From positions 1 to 59,383 of the forward strand of contig JACPDR010000038.1 in the NCBI GenBank assembly GCA_016183935.1: a DNA stretch of 59,383 bases, given 5' to 3'. Source of the stretch: Caulobacterales bacterium (GTDB lineage Bacteria; Pseudomonadota; Alphaproteobacteria; Caulobacterales; Caulobacteraceae). Each line of letters begins with the position of its first letter. Position 1 is the first letter of the stretch. The notes below the pieces were generated by a model, which ran no database searches, was not told where the DNA came from, and saw only the letters and a list, made by a program, of their open reading frames with translations. The translations under genes and the position numbers were made by a program. Below, piece after piece: positions 31,509 through 40,098 of this stretch.

Positions 31509-31850
31509 CTAGTACCGCCGCTGGCCGTTTTCCCAATAGCACTCGGTCTGACGGTTATCGTAGCAGTAGTAGTACCGGCCCTGGCTGTCCCGGTAGCGCT
31601 GCTGGTTGGCGCGGTCCTGCTGCGAACCACGGATTGCGCCCGCAGCGCCGCCCACGACAGCGCCGATCGCCGCGCCGGTGCCGGCGTTGCCGTCGCCGAC
31701 GTTGTTGCCGATGATCGCGCCGGCGACTGCGCCGATGCCGGCGCCGATAGCGCCCTGTCGGACGGTTTCATTGGTGCCGCCGTAAGGATCGCTGGCGCAG
31801 GCGGAAGCCACCAGGCCGGCGCCGGCGATCGCGATGATTGCCTTTTTCAT
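31509..31850 (-). CDS. Glycine-zipper lipoprotein
   Basis: A 113-residue lipoprotein: signal MKKAIIAIAGAGLVASAC with Cys 18, a glycine-zipper region (GAIGAGIGAVAGAIIGNNVG and GAAIGAVVGGAAGAI) and a short Tyr/Cys-rich tail (YYYCYDNRQTECYW). It resembles the 17-kDa-antigen/YMGG type of outer-membrane lipoproteins. AAGGA lies 7 nt before the ATG, which decides against the two upstream in-frame ATGs. Its function is unknown. Confidence 0.82.
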   Translation of the reverse strand: MKKAIIAIAGAGLVASACASDPYGGTNETVRQGAIGAGIGAVAGAIIGNNVGDGNAGTGAAIGAVVGGAAGAIRGSQQDRANQQRYRDSQGRYYYCYDNRQTECYWENGQRRY

Positions 31851-32011
31851 GGGTATGTCCTTCATCCCTCTGGTTCGCCCCACGGGTGATAATGCTGGAT
31901 AACCGTCACGGTTCCCCCGCTATGCTGTTGATTGAGCCTGTATTAGGCTTTGCAGTACGTCGCACGGAGGGTGCGGCCGGCCCCGCATGGGGCGAGAGAC
32001 GGGGGTTTCGT

Positions 32012-32353
32012 ATGCGTTTTTCTGAACCGGTCCGCATGGCGGACGACGGTGATCACAGTCCCGTGTGGGCCCGCGGCAAGCGTCGGCGGGGTAATCCGCT
32101 GGTTGGCCTGCTGGTCACGCTCCTGGCCCTGTTCGGGGTGCTCACAGCAGTGCTCGGGGTCATGGAGAAGTCCCTGTCGGGGGGCGGCGCCGTGATGGAC
32201 GGCTGGATTTCGAAGGCGAACGCCACCGTGCGGGGCGAAGCCCCCAAGGTCGCGGACCAGGCCGGCGACGCCGCCGGAGCCGCCGCGGCCAAGGCCGGCG
32301 ACGCGGCCCAGGCGGGCGCGGCTGCGGCTTCGGACGAACTGAAGAAGCAATAG
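32012..32353 (+). CDS. Small single-pass membrane protein, unknown
   Basis: A 113-residue protein with a basic cytosolic N-terminus (ARGKRRRG), one membrane helix (about residues 29-51) and an Ala/Asp-rich C-terminal tail with AGDAA-type repeats ending DELKKQ, probably an amphipathic helix. I do not recognise a family. The start is uncertain: the ATG at 32012 follows a G-run, while the frame is open further upstream. It is 55 bases upstream of the lipid-kinase-like gene. Confidence 0.6.
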   Translation: MRFSEPVRMADDGDHSPVWARGKRRRGNPLVGLLVTLLALFGVLTAVLGVMEKSLSGGGAVMDGWISKANATVRGEAPKVADQAGDAAGAAAAKAGDAAQAGAAAASDELKKQ

Positions 32354-32408
32354 TCACGCTTCCGCCGCCCGGCCCGGAACATCGCTCCGGGCCGGGCGTT
32401 CGGGCGGC

Positions 32409-33389
32409 ATGAGCGCAACCCTGACTCCGGCGGCCGACACACCGACCGCGCCCGAAGCCACGCCCGGGACGGAGGCGGGGTCGTGCGTCCTGACCAGCCA
32501 TGTGTCGCTGAAACGGGTCATCATGCTGGTGAATCCGCTTTCGGGCAGCGTCGGGCCGCGGGCGGCCGAGGAGGCCGGAACCATCCTGAACGGTTACGCC
32601 TGCGAAACCTCGGTCGTGACGCTGGAGTCGGGCCAGTTCGACGCCCAGATCCAGGCGGCGCTGGACGCCCGACCCGACGTGCTGTTCGTGCTCGCGGGCG
32701 ACGGAACGGCCGGCAGCATCGCCTCGCGCGCGGGCCCTGACGGTCCGTTGGTCGCTCCGCTCCCGGGGGGCACGATGAACATGCTGCCCAAGGCGCTCTA
32801 CGGGACCGCGGACTGGAAGGCGGCGCTGAAGGTCGCGCTCGAGGAGGGTGCGCCGCAAACCGTCGCCGGCGGCGAGGTCTCCGACGGCCAGACCACCCAG
32901 GCCTTCTATTGCGCGGCCATCTTCGGATCGCCGGCCCTGTGGGCGCCGGCCCGCGAGGCGCTCCGCGTGGGCAAGCTGGGGTTGGCCTGGGCCTACGCCC
33001 GTCGGGCCTTGAAGCGGGCGTTTTCGGGTCAGATGCGGTTTTCGCTCGACGGGCGTCCGGCCCGCCGGGCCGAGGCCCTGGTGCTGATCAGCCCGATGAT
33101 CTCCAGCGCAATGGACGAGGACACCGGGCTCGAGGCCGCCGCTATGAACCCCGCCGACGCGGGCCAGGCTTTCCGGCTCGCCGCCCACGCCGTGCTCGAC
33201 GACTGGCGTCAGGATCCGGCCGTGACGACGCGGGCGACGCAGACGGTCGCATTGCGCGCCCGTTCGCGGATCCCGGCCGTGGTCGACGGCGAACCCCTGT
33301 TGTTGCGCCACGAGGCGAGGGTGCGATTCATCCGCCGGGCGTTCCGGGCCTTGGCGCCGATCCCGGCGGCGGCGGAGGACAGCGTCTAG
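32409..33389 (+). CDS. Diacylglycerol/lipid kinase-family protein
   Basis: A 326-residue protein with the DAGK catalytic-domain features. VNPLSGSVG near residue 41 is the nucleotide-binding start, and LAGDGTAGSIAS carries the GGDGT-like loop, with Ala in place of the first Gly. The substrate loop reads PLPGGTMNMLPKAL, followed by a C-terminal beta-sandwich with VDGEPL. It may phosphorylate a lipid or sphingoid-like substrate, or have another role, given the changed GDGT loop. It overlaps the following phosphoesterase gene by 1 base (TAGTG). Confidence 0.85.
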   Translation: MSATLTPAADTPTAPEATPGTEAGSCVLTSHVSLKRVIMLVNPLSGSVGPRAAEEAGTILNGYACETSVVTLESGQFDAQIQAALDARPDVLFVLAGDGTAGSIASRAGPDGPLVAPLPGGTMNMLPKALYGTADWKAALKVALEEGAPQTVAGGEVSDGQTTQAFYCAAIFGSPALWAPAREALRVGKLGLAWAYARRALKRAFSGQMRFSLDGRPARRAEALVLISPMISSAMDEDTGLEAAAMNPADAGQAFRLAAHAVLDDWRQDPAVTTRATQTVALRARSRIPAVVDGEPLLLRHEARVRFIRRAFRALAPIPAAAEDSV

Positions 33390-34240
33390 TGGGGCGTGTG
33401 CTCCAGTTCTCGGACGTGCATTTCGGCCGCGAGCACCGCCACGCCTGCGCCGCCGCGCTCGAGTTCGCCCACGCGACGCCGTGCGATCTGGTGCTGATCA
33501 CCGGCGACGTCACCCAGCAGGGCCTTCCGGACGAGTTCGCCGCCGCCAGCGACTGGATCCGGAGCATGCCCGAACCGACCTTCGTCATCGTCGGCAATCA
33601 CGACGTGCCCTACTGGAGCCTGAAGGCGCGCCTGTTCCATCCGTGGCGGGCGTTCGAGCGGGCCATCGGCCACCCGGCGCACGACCATCAATTCCTCAGC
33701 CCCGAGGTGATGGTGCGCGGCGTGGTCACGGCGCGCGGCTGGCAGGCCCGCGCCAACTGGTCGAAGGGCGTCATCGACCTGGCCCAGACCCGCAAGGCGG
33801 CGGAGGCACTGCGCCAGGCCCCGGCCGGCGCCTTGCGCATCCTCGCCTGCCATCACCCGCTGATCGAGATGATCGGCGCCCCGATGACCGGCGACGTCAA
33901 GCGCGGCGACGCGGCGGCGTTGATCTTCGCCGAGGCCGGCGTCGACCTGGTCGCCACCGGCCATGTCCACGTTCCCTTCGCCCTGCCGATCCAGCTCGGC
34001 GACCACTGCTCCTATGCGGTCGGCTGCGGGACCCTGTCGCACCGTGAGCGCGGCGCCCCGCCGAGCTTCAACCAGATTGACTGGGACGCGGAGGAGATCG
34101 TCGTCACCGCCATCACCTGGACCGGCGACCGTTTCGAGCCGGGGCAGAAATGGCGCCTCCCGCGTCGCCAGGACACCCGACGGCGCGCCACCGCCCCGGA
34201 CCCGAACATTCCCGGCGAGCGCGAGCAGGCGGCGACCTGA
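33389..34240 (+). CDS. Metallophosphoesterase (calcineurin-like)
   Basis: A 283-residue enzyme with the full di-metal motif series: FSDVHFG (DxH, residue ~8), ITGDVTQQG (GDxxxxG), VGNHDV (GNHD), ACHHPL and TGHVHVP (GHxH). It looks like a cytosolic phosphodiesterase of the CpdA/Icc type. The GTG at 33389 overlaps the preceding stop and has GGAGGA upstream; the ORF that extends further 5' is not coding there. Coupling to the lipid-kinase-like gene suggests related substrates. Confidence 0.88.
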   Translation: MGRVLQFSDVHFGREHRHACAAALEFAHATPCDLVLITGDVTQQGLPDEFAAASDWIRSMPEPTFVIVGNHDVPYWSLKARLFHPWRAFERAIGHPAHDHQFLSPEVMVRGVVTARGWQARANWSKGVIDLAQTRKAAEALRQAPAGALRILACHHPLIEMIGAPMTGDVKRGDAAALIFAEAGVDLVATGHVHVPFALPIQLGDHCSYAVGCGTLSHRERGAPPSFNQIDWDAEEIVVTAITWTGDRFEPGQKWRLPRRQDTRRRATAPDPNIPGEREQAAT

Positions 34241-34262
34241 GCGGCTGGCCGGGGGGCAAGAG

Positions 34263-34297
34263 AAAGGGGCCGCGGTCGATGACCGCGGCCCCTCTTT
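34263..34297. terminator. Bidirectional Rho-independent terminator
   Basis: A perfect 12-bp stem (GGGGCCGCGGTC with GACCGCGGCCCC) and a GAT loop are flanked by AGAAA on the left and TCTTT on the right. It serves the converging phosphoesterase and DUF1328 genes. Confidence 0.9.
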
Positions 34298-34312
34298 ACT
34301 GTTCGGCCCAGG

Positions 34313-34480
34313 CTAGATCCTGGTGCCTCTCCTGCCCTGGAAGAAGTGCACGACCAGCAGGATGAGGAAGACGACGAACAGCACATAGGCGATGTTCATC
34401 GACAGACCCGCGACGCCGCCCGCGCCGAGGGCGCCAGCGATCAGGGCGAGGACAAGAAAAATGAGGGCCCAGCGAAGCAT
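34313..34480 (-). CDS. DUF1328 small membrane protein
   Basis: A 55-residue protein of the YtjA/DUF1328 family: two membrane helices (about 4-24 and 30-48) with the family sequence [19 protein letters not shown]. The function is unknown; homologues are often stress-induced. GGGAG lies 6 nt before the ATG at 34480. An in-frame ATG at 34507 is excluded by the family N-terminus. Confidence 0.9.
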   Translation of the reverse strand: MLRWALIFLVLALIAGALGAGGVAGLSMNIAYVLFVVFLILLVVHFFQGRRGTRI

Positions 34481-34573
34481 GACGAACTCCCGAACTTGTT
34501 GATCCAAAAGGGGAGCGGCTCGAAACTGCCGCGCCTGTCGGGATCAACTCTCCGGGGCCGCGCCCGTTCCGCG

Positions 34574-34981
34574 TCAGCGCCGCCGGCGGCCGTGCGACTT
34601 TTCGGTGAACGCCGCCGCGACCATGGTCGCCAGAGCCGGGTTGCGCAGGAATATCCAGCCCCCGGCCAGCGCCGCCGCCGTGCCGAGGATCGGACGCTGG
34701 CGGAACAGCGTATAGGCCCGTTCGCCCAGCCCGATCGGCTCGTCGTCCTCGACCTCTTCCTCGCCAGCCTCGCGCCGCAGGAAGACCACGACCACCGCCA
34801 GCGCCGCGAGGGCGAACAGCAGCATGGTCAGGGCGGCGGCCGCGAGCGGCGCCGCCACGAGGCACAGGGCGTAGAAGATCGTCGCCCCGAAGGCGACCAC
34901 GGCGACCAGGGCCGCGCCCGCGGCCACGGCGGCCGCGACGGCCTTTCTCGCCAGCTTGCGGGCCAGCCCTCCGCCCATCAT
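34574..34981 (-). CDS. YqjE-like / holin-superfamily III membrane protein
   Basis: A 135-residue protein with a basic N-terminus and two strong membrane helices (about residues 15-45 and 46-70). An acidic linker (EEEVEDDEP) and an amphipathic C-terminus with a Lys/Arg tail follow. It fits the YqjE family, which in enterobacteria follows yqjD, as here. TGATG overlap (one base) with the yqjD-like stop indicates coupling. It is a chromosomal envelope protein, not a phage holin. Confidence 0.75.
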   Translation of the reverse strand: MMGGGLARKLARKAVAAAVAAGAALVAVVAFGATIFYALCLVAAPLAAAALTMLLFALAALAVVVVFLRREAGEEEVEDDEPIGLGERAYTLFRQRPILGTAAALAGGWIFLRNPALATMVAAAFTEKSHGRRRR

Positions 34982-35331
34982 CAGCGGCGACGGCCAGCGA
35001 GCAGCATACCGAGGACGACGCCGACGCCGAGGGCGATGGCGGTCGACTGCATCGGGCGCTCCTGCACCCGCTCGGTCAGGTAGCGCTGCGCTTCGTCGAA
35101 GCGCTCGGAGGCTTCGTCATAGTATTCCTGGCCTCGCACGCGGGCGGTGTCGTAATAACCGCGGGCGCGTTCACGCAGGACTTCAGACTGTTCGCGCAGG
35201 CGCGCCTCGGTTTCCGCCGCCTTGGCGCGGAGGCGCGCTTCAGCCGCCGTCGTCTTCTCGCGCAGACGGGCCTTTTCCTCGGCGCCGAGGCTCTTCAGAT
35301 CGTCCTTCAGCGTATTGATGTCGTTCTTCAC
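34981..35331 (-). CDS. YqjD/ElaB-like (DUF883) membrane-anchored protein
   Basis: A 116-residue protein: a long charged coiled coil (about residues 5-70, EARLRAKAAETEARLREQ-type heptads) ends in one C-terminal membrane helix STAIALGVGVVLGMLLAG followed by RRR. This is the plan of YqjD/ElaB, inner-membrane proteins that bind ribosomes in stationary phase in E. coli. I choose the GTG at 35331 because no ATG exists in the conserved part. The ATG at 35490 would add an unrelated 53-residue leader. It is paired with the yqjE-like gene. Confidence 0.8.
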   Translation of the reverse strand: MKNDINTLKDDLKSLGAEEKARLREKTTAAEARLRAKAAETEARLREQSEVLRERARGYYDTARVRGQEYYDEASERFDEAQRYLTERVQERPMQSTAIALGVGVVLGMLLAGRRR

Positions 35332-35495
35332 GGCTGTCCGTGCTGCCTTGGTGGTGGCGATGTGCGCGCTCCGCTCTGCAAGCTTGACGGTTAGATAGAG
35401 AACCCTGAGCCGGAACGCCACTCCGGCGTGGCGGTTCCGCAATGCAGCATGCGCGCGCGCTGGCGAAGCGGCGCATCCCGCTCTAGACAACGGCG

Positions 35496-36149
35496 ATGAC
35501 CGACTGGCTATTCCCGCCTGCTCCGACGCCGTCCCTCCCCATCGTCGGTCGGACCGGGCGCCTGCCCGTCCGCCGCATCCTCTGCGTCGGCCAGAATTAC
35601 GCCGCCCACGCCCGCGAGATGGGCCACGAGCGGGCCGAGCCCTTCTTCTTCTCGAAGCCCGCGGACGCGGTGGTGACGGACGGTTCCGATCCGCAGTTCC
35701 CGACCGCCACGGCCGACCTGCATCACGAGGTCGAGCTGGTCTGCGCGGTGGGCGAGGACGGGACCATCGCCGGCTGGGCGGTCGGCTGCGACCTGACCCG
35801 TCGCGACCTGCAGGCGGCGGCCAAGGCCAGGGGCCGGCCGTGGGACGCGGCCAAGGGCTTCGACCAGTCCGCTCCGTGCGGCGCCCTGACCCTCGGCGCC
35901 CTGCCCGATCCGGCCGCGCCGATCACCCTGTCGGTCAACGGCGAGGTCCGCCAGTCCGGACGGCTGGACGACATGGTCTGGGCCCCGGACGAGATTCTCG
36001 CCAAGGCCCGGACGCTATGGGACCTCCGTCCCGGCGACCTGATCTTCACCGGCACCCCCGAGGGCGTCGGCCCGCTCCAGCCCGGCGACCGGGTGGAGGC
36101 GAGCATCGGCGGCCTCCAGCCCCTGACCTTCACCGTGAGGCCGCGATGA
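35496..36149 (+). CDS. Fumarylacetoacetate hydrolase-family protein (fumarylpyruvate hydrolase-like)
   Basis: A 217-residue single FAH domain. Metal and substrate motifs are present: CVGQNYAAHAREMG, FFFSKPADAV, LHHEVELVCAVG with the two acidic ligands, and the C-terminal GDLIFTGTPEGVGPLQPGD. It probably hydrolyses fumarylpyruvate or a similar diketo acid. The next gene overlaps by 4 bases and encodes a zeta-class GST isomerase, the expected partner in gentisate or homogentisate breakdown. Confidence 0.9.
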   Translation: MTDWLFPPAPTPSLPIVGRTGRLPVRRILCVGQNYAAHAREMGHERAEPFFFSKPADAVVTDGSDPQFPTATADLHHEVELVCAVGEDGTIAGWAVGCDLTRRDLQAAAKARGRPWDAAKGFDQSAPCGALTLGALPDPAAPITLSVNGEVRQSGRLDDMVWAPDEILAKARTLWDLRPGDLIFTGTPEGVGPLQPGDRVEASIGGLQPLTFTVRPR

Positions 36150-36778
36150 TCCTGCATGGCTACTGGCGCTCGGGCGCCGCCTACCGCACCCGCATCGCCC
36201 TGAATCTCAAGGGCCTCTCCTATGACCAGCGCGGGGTCGATCTGCGCACCGGGGCCCAGAAATCCGACGCCTTCATCGCGCTCAATCCGCAGGGTCTGGT
36301 CCCCGCCCTCGAGATCGACGGCGCGGTCCTGACTCAGAGCCCGGCCATTCTCGAATGGCTGGAGGAGGCCCATCCCGTTCCGCCGCTGCTCCCCGCCGGC
36401 GCGGTCGACCGGGCCCACGTCCGGGCCATGGCGGCCCTGATCGGCTGCGACATCCATCCGCTGAACAACCTGCGCGTCGGCAAGGCCCTGCGCGAGGCCT
36501 TCGGGGCCGATCAGGCCGTCGTCGACGCCTGGGCCGCCCGCTGGATCCTGCCCGGCTTCGACGCGCTGGAGCGGCTGGTCACGGCGCACGGCGACGGCTG
36601 GTGCTTCGGCGCCGCCCCGACCCTGGCCGACTGCTACCTGATCCCGCAGATCTATTCGGCCCGCCGGTTCAACGTCCCGCTTGAGGCCTTCCCGCGCCTG
36701 CTGGCCGTCGACCTCGCCGCCCGGACCCACCCCGCCTTCGTCGCCGCCCATCCGGATAATCAGCCCGACGCGGACTGA
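36146..36778 (+). CDS. maiA: Zeta-class GST, maleylacetoacetate/maleylpyruvate isomerase
   Basis: A 210-residue glutathione-dependent isomerase. The N-terminal thioredoxin-like part has the zeta signature YWRSGAAYRTRIALNLK (SSxxxxR-like, with SGAAYR here) and the glutathione-binding NPQGLVPAL and QSPAILEWLEE. The C-terminal helical part has CDIHPLNNLRV, typical of MaiA/NagL. The ATGA overlap with the FAH gene supports one pathway: maleyl-diketo acid isomerised, then hydrolysed. No ring-cleaving dioxygenase is in the window. Confidence 0.9.
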   Translation: MILHGYWRSGAAYRTRIALNLKGLSYDQRGVDLRTGAQKSDAFIALNPQGLVPALEIDGAVLTQSPAILEWLEEAHPVPPLLPAGAVDRAHVRAMAALIGCDIHPLNNLRVGKALREAFGADQAVVDAWAARWILPGFDALERLVTAHGDGWCFGAAPTLADCYLIPQIYSARRFNVPLEAFPRLLAVDLAARTHPAFVAAHPDNQPDAD

Positions 36779-36780
36779 AC

Positions 36781-37668
36781 TCAGGTCAGGAACCGCTCCA
36801 CCGCCGCCAGGAACCGCGTCGGCTGGTCGATCATGACCATGTGCTCGGCCCCCTCGATCCGCTCGAAGGTGGCGGGGCGGGGCAGGGAGGCGTAGGCGCC
36901 GCGGAACAGGGCGTCGGTGCGGCTGCGCGGCGACGCCTCGTCGGGACTCCAGCCATAGACCACCGTCACCGGCGCGGTGATGTCCGGGAGCCGGTGGCGC
37001 AGGTCCACGGTCATGACTTCGTACAGCGCCTGGGCCAGCACCCGCCGGTCGCCGCCCTGCCAGCCCATCGAGCCGAACACGGCGTCGGCCGCGCCGCCCA
37101 GCTCCAGCCCGAGGGCCTGGCCGCGCGCGCGCAGGCCCTCGTCGCCGAGAATCTGGATCGCCTGGTAGGCGACCTGGGCGATCGGCTCGACGTCGCCGAC
37201 GGTCGCGCCGGGGCTGATCAGGGCGGGAAAGAAGGGCGAGGCGTCGACCGTCATCAGCCGGCCGATCCGGTCCGGCGCGTCGGCGGCTACGCGGAGGGCG
37301 ATCTGACCGCCTAGGGAATGACCGATGACCGCCGGCGCCGCCAGCCCGGCCTCGTCGATGTAGCGGCGCACCTCGTTCGCGACGGCGCCCATGATCGCCC
37401 CGTCGCCGTTCGCTCCGGGCGGCAGGTCGCCGAACCCCCGCACCGACACCAGATGCAGGCGACGACCGGGAAGGCGGGACGTGATGCGGCTCCACACCGC
37501 CGCCGTCGAGGCGAGACCGGGGATCAGGATCAGCTCGGGCCCGGCGCCCCGGGTCTCGACCACGACCCGCCTTGACTGGAACGGGGCTCGCGCCCAGGCC
37601 GGCGTCCCCAGGCCGGACCAAACGGCGGTGGCCAGCAGGCCCTTGAGGATGTTTCGTCTTTGTTCCAT
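36781..37668 (-). CDS. Alpha/beta-hydrolase, exported
   Basis: A 295-residue hydrolase of the alpha/beta fold. The N-terminal signal carries Arg residues followed by a hydrophobic core (MEQRRNILKGLLATAVWSGL, cleaved near AWARA), possibly Tat-like. The oxyanion segment is LIPGLAST, the nucleophile elbow is GHSLGG (Ser about 117), the acid is near YGWSPDE and the catalytic His is in GAEHMVMID. The substrate is unknown. It converges with the isomerase gene, 2 bases apart. Confidence 0.88.
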   Translation of the reverse strand: MEQRRNILKGLLATAVWSGLGTPAWARAPFQSRRVVVETRGAGPELILIPGLASTAAVWSRITSRLPGRRLHLVSVRGFGDLPPGANGDGAIMGAVANEVRRYIDEAGLAAPAVIGHSLGGQIALRVAADAPDRIGRLMTVDASPFFPALISPGATVGDVEPIAQVAYQAIQILGDEGLRARGQALGLELGGAADAVFGSMGWQGGDRRVLAQALYEVMTVDLRHRLPDITAPVTVVYGWSPDEASPRSRTDALFRGAYASLPRPATFERIEGAEHMVMIDQPTRFLAAVERFLT

Positions 37669-37714
37669 GTCGCCGTCGGTCTAGTCTGGCCCCCTAAACA
37701 CGAGGGAGGCCCAG

Positions 37715-38359
37715 ATGATCCAGCCGTCCAATGACGAAATCGTCTTCTACACCAACCCCATGTCGCGCGGCCGGATTGCGCGCTGGATGCTGGAGGAGGT
37801 CGGCCGCCCCTATCGCACCGTGGTGCTGGATTTTGGCACGACTATGAAGGCGCCCGAGTATCTGGCCATCAATCCCATGGGCAAGGTGCCGGCGATCACC
37901 TGGCGCGGCGTCACCGTCACCGAATGCGCGGCGATCTGCGCATGGCTCGCCGACGCCTGTCCCGAGGCGGGGCTGGCCCCGGCGTTGGACGATCCGGCCC
38001 GCGGAACCTGGCTGCGCTGGCTGTTCTTCACGGCCGGCCCGCTCGAGGCGGCCGTGACCGCCAAGGCGCTGAACCTGCTGGCGCCCGCCGAGAAGGCCGG
38101 GATGGCGGGCTATGGCAGTTTTGAACAGGTCGTGGACGCATTGGAGACCGCCGTGTCCGACGGGCCCTGGATTCTCGGGGACCGGTTCTCCGCGGCGGAC
38201 GTCTACGTCGGCAGCCAGATCATGTGGGGCCTCCAGTTCAAGACCCTGCCCGAGCGTGACTCCTTCAAGGCCTATGCGGAGCGGCTGTCACGACGAGAGG
38301 CGGCCGGGCGCGCGCGCGACCTCGACGACGCCCTGATCGCGGCGTCGGCCAACAACTGA
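37715..38359 (+). CDS. Glutathione S-transferase
   Basis: A 214-residue cytosolic GST. The thioredoxin-like N-terminus carries YTNPMSRGRIARWMLEE with the catalytic Ser/Asn region and the glutathione-binding NPMGKVPAI and TECAAICAWL. The C-terminal helical domain includes GPWILGDRFSAADVYVGSQ with the N-capping motif. It belongs to the beta/YfcG-like bacterial group. It is divergent from the alpha/beta-hydrolase gene (46-base gap) and converges with the M23 peptidase gene. Confidence 0.92.
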   Translation: MIQPSNDEIVFYTNPMSRGRIARWMLEEVGRPYRTVVLDFGTTMKAPEYLAINPMGKVPAITWRGVTVTECAAICAWLADACPEAGLAPALDDPARGTWLRWLFFTAGPLEAAVTAKALNLLAPAEKAGMAGYGSFEQVVDALETAVSDGPWILGDRFSAADVYVGSQIMWGLQFKTLPERDSFKAYAERLSRREAAGRARDLDDALIAASANN

Positions 38360-38368
38360 GGTCGGGAA

Positions 38369-39724
38369 TCAGGACTGGGCGGGACGCAGACCGTCGGCGC
38401 TGGCGCGCTGGACCTGCGGGCGACGCTCGCCCCCCGCGGCGATGATGCGGTCGATGCGGGCCTTCTCGGCGCGGAAGGCGACCAGATCGGCGCCCGACAG
38501 GACGACACCCTCCGTGGTGCGTACGCCGGCCGGATTGATGCGCCGTCCGCCGCGCCAGATTTCGTAATGCAGGTGCGGGCCGGTCGAGGCGCCGGTCGAG
38601 CCGACATAGGCGACGACCTGGCCTTGGCGGACCCGCTGGCCGGCGCGCATGCCCGAGGCGTAGCGCGACAGGTGGCCGTAGCCGGTCTCAAGACCGTTCG
38701 AATGGCGGATGCGCAGCCAGTTGCCGTAGCCGCCCCAGCGCCGCGCCTCGACGACGACGCCGTCGGCGGGGGCCACGACCGGGGTGCCGGTGCCGGCCGC
38801 GAAGTCGATGCCCTGGTGCATCCGGCGATAACCGGCGATCGGGTGCCGGCGGAAGCCGAACGACGACGAGACGCGGAAGCCGCGCTCGAGCGGCGTGCGC
38901 ATGAAGGCCGAGCGGGTGTTTTTGCCGGTGGCGTCGAAATACTGCGGCTCCTTCGCCCCGGCGGGCTGGAACCGGTAGAAGGCCACGCCCTTCAGCTTGG
39001 CGTACAGCAGGCCGTCGTTGCCGATGGTGCGGCCGTTCTCGGTGACCGTCCGCCCGTAGACATAGGTGAAGTCATCGGAGGCGCGGATGTCCCGATCCAT
39101 GTCGAACTTGTGCGAAAACAGCTGGCCGGCCTTGCGGCGCACCGCGGAAGGCACGCCCTCACGCCGCGCCGAGGCGGACAGGGAGCCCTCGACCTTGCCG
39201 TTCAGGACGACGATCTCGTGGGTGACCTTCTCCTCGAGTTCGCGCAGGCGCAGGGCGCCGTCGAAGGTGCGAGACACGGTGACCTGGCTGGCCGGGCCGG
39301 TCCGCATGGTCAGGCCGATCAGGCGCGGATCGCCTCGGCCGCCGCGGGGCTTGGCGATGGCGGTTTCGAAACGGAGGCCGACACGGATCGCGCTCATGTC
39401 CATGGCGTTGGCCAGGGTGGCGGCGATGGCGGAGGCTTCCTCGGCGGCGATGCCGGTGCGGCGCACGGCGTCCTCGAAGGTCTCGCCGCGGCGAATCTGG
39501 ACGGGAATGGCTTCGGGAGCGGTCAGGCCGGCCGGCGTGCCGGCGGCGGCGAACGCCCTGGCTTCGATGACCGCCATCTGGGCGGGAGTCAGGGCGGGAA
39601 CTTCTTCAGCCTTGGCGGGCTGGTACACACGTCCGGCAAGGAGGGCCACCGAGAGCGCAGCAACCGCCGTGAGGGCGTGAGGCGCGAGACGCATCGGTTG
39701 GCGACGTGGATCGAACTGAGCCAT
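38369..39724 (-). CDS. M23-family peptidoglycan endopeptidase (membrane-anchored)
   Basis: A 451-residue periplasmic protein. One membrane helix or uncleaved signal (about residues 18-32) is followed by a long linker containing a LysM/OapA-like region (PVQIRRGETFEDAVRRTGI). The C-terminal LytM domain has the zinc motifs HQGIDFAAG (HxxxD), YGHLS and HLHYEIW (HxH), all intact, so it should be an active cross-link hydrolase or growth-related endopeptidase. The ATG at 39724 is preceded by GGGGA. The frame continues upstream without evidence of coding. Confidence 0.92.
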   Translation of the reverse strand: MAQFDPRRQPMRLAPHALTAVAALSVALLAGRVYQPAKAEEVPALTPAQMAVIEARAFAAAGTPAGLTAPEAIPVQIRRGETFEDAVRRTGIAAEEASAIAATLANAMDMSAIRVGLRFETAIAKPRGGRGDPRLIGLTMRTGPASQVTVSRTFDGALRLRELEEKVTHEIVVLNGKVEGSLSASARREGVPSAVRRKAGQLFSHKFDMDRDIRASDDFTYVYGRTVTENGRTIGNDGLLYAKLKGVAFYRFQPAGAKEPQYFDATGKNTRSAFMRTPLERGFRVSSSFGFRRHPIAGYRRMHQGIDFAAGTGTPVVAPADGVVVEARRWGGYGNWLRIRHSNGLETGYGHLSRYASGMRAGQRVRQGQVVAYVGSTGASTGPHLHYEIWRGGRRINPAGVRTTEGVVLSGADLVAFRAEKARIDRIIAAGGERRPQVQRASADGLRPAQS

Positions 39725-40094
39725 CGGTCCCCGAAAATTGGCGACGCCGACCGGCGCCCAAGCTACTGACAAAGCAAGGATCGCGCCTGAAGAGGCCCCC
39801 GACGCGAGACAGGCCCTATAGCCCGTCCGTCCCATCATGGGAAGGCAGTTCGTTACAGACCGTTAACCGGGGCCGTTACCAGCGGTAAAGCCTTTGTGAG
39901 CGGTCAGCATATCGTGGGGGGCGAACAGTGTATTGGCGACGTTCTGGCGAGGTATTCGGAATCAACCCGCCACGCCGCCTTGATATCGTCACCACTGCAT
40001 TCAAGGTGGCTGATGCGCCACTGTACTGTGTTTCCATAGTCACGCCCGCTGTGCTGTTCCAGGAGTCCCGTTTGTTCATCGCCGAGTCCCGGGC
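39725..40094. other. 370-base intergenic region, AT-richer than surroundings
   Basis: This gap lies between the divergent M23 peptidase and ydbH genes and should hold both promoters. It contains TTACC-AGC-GGTAA (39876-39888), one GANTC site near 39959 and the short open frame 39928-40098. I see no tRNA, clear terminator or known RNA family. Confidence 0.6.
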
Positions 40095-40098
40095 ATGA
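39928..40098 (+). CDS. Possible 56-residue leader ORF ahead of ydbH
   Basis: An open frame begins with GTG, has a G-rich ribosome-site-like run about 8 nt upstream and ends in a TGA that overlaps the ydbH ATG (ATGA). The product is unrecognised. Third-position GC is clearly lower than in the neighbouring genes, which argues against a normal gene. It could be a translationally coupled leader, a decayed gene or chance. Confidence 0.25.
   Translation: MYWRRSGEVFGINPPRRLDIVTTAFKVADAPLYCVSIVTPAVLFQESRLFIAESRA

Noticed and set aside
34574..34981. Holin-like protein taken as a prophage remnant
   Set aside because: It is paired with a YqjD-like gene by a TGATG overlap, as in the chromosomal yqjDE arrangement, and no phage genes are near.
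39855..39890. CtrA-type TTAA-N7-TTAA site near GTTAAC
   Set aside because: The spacing between TTAAC and the next TTAC is wrong and the second half does not match, so only a half-site remains.
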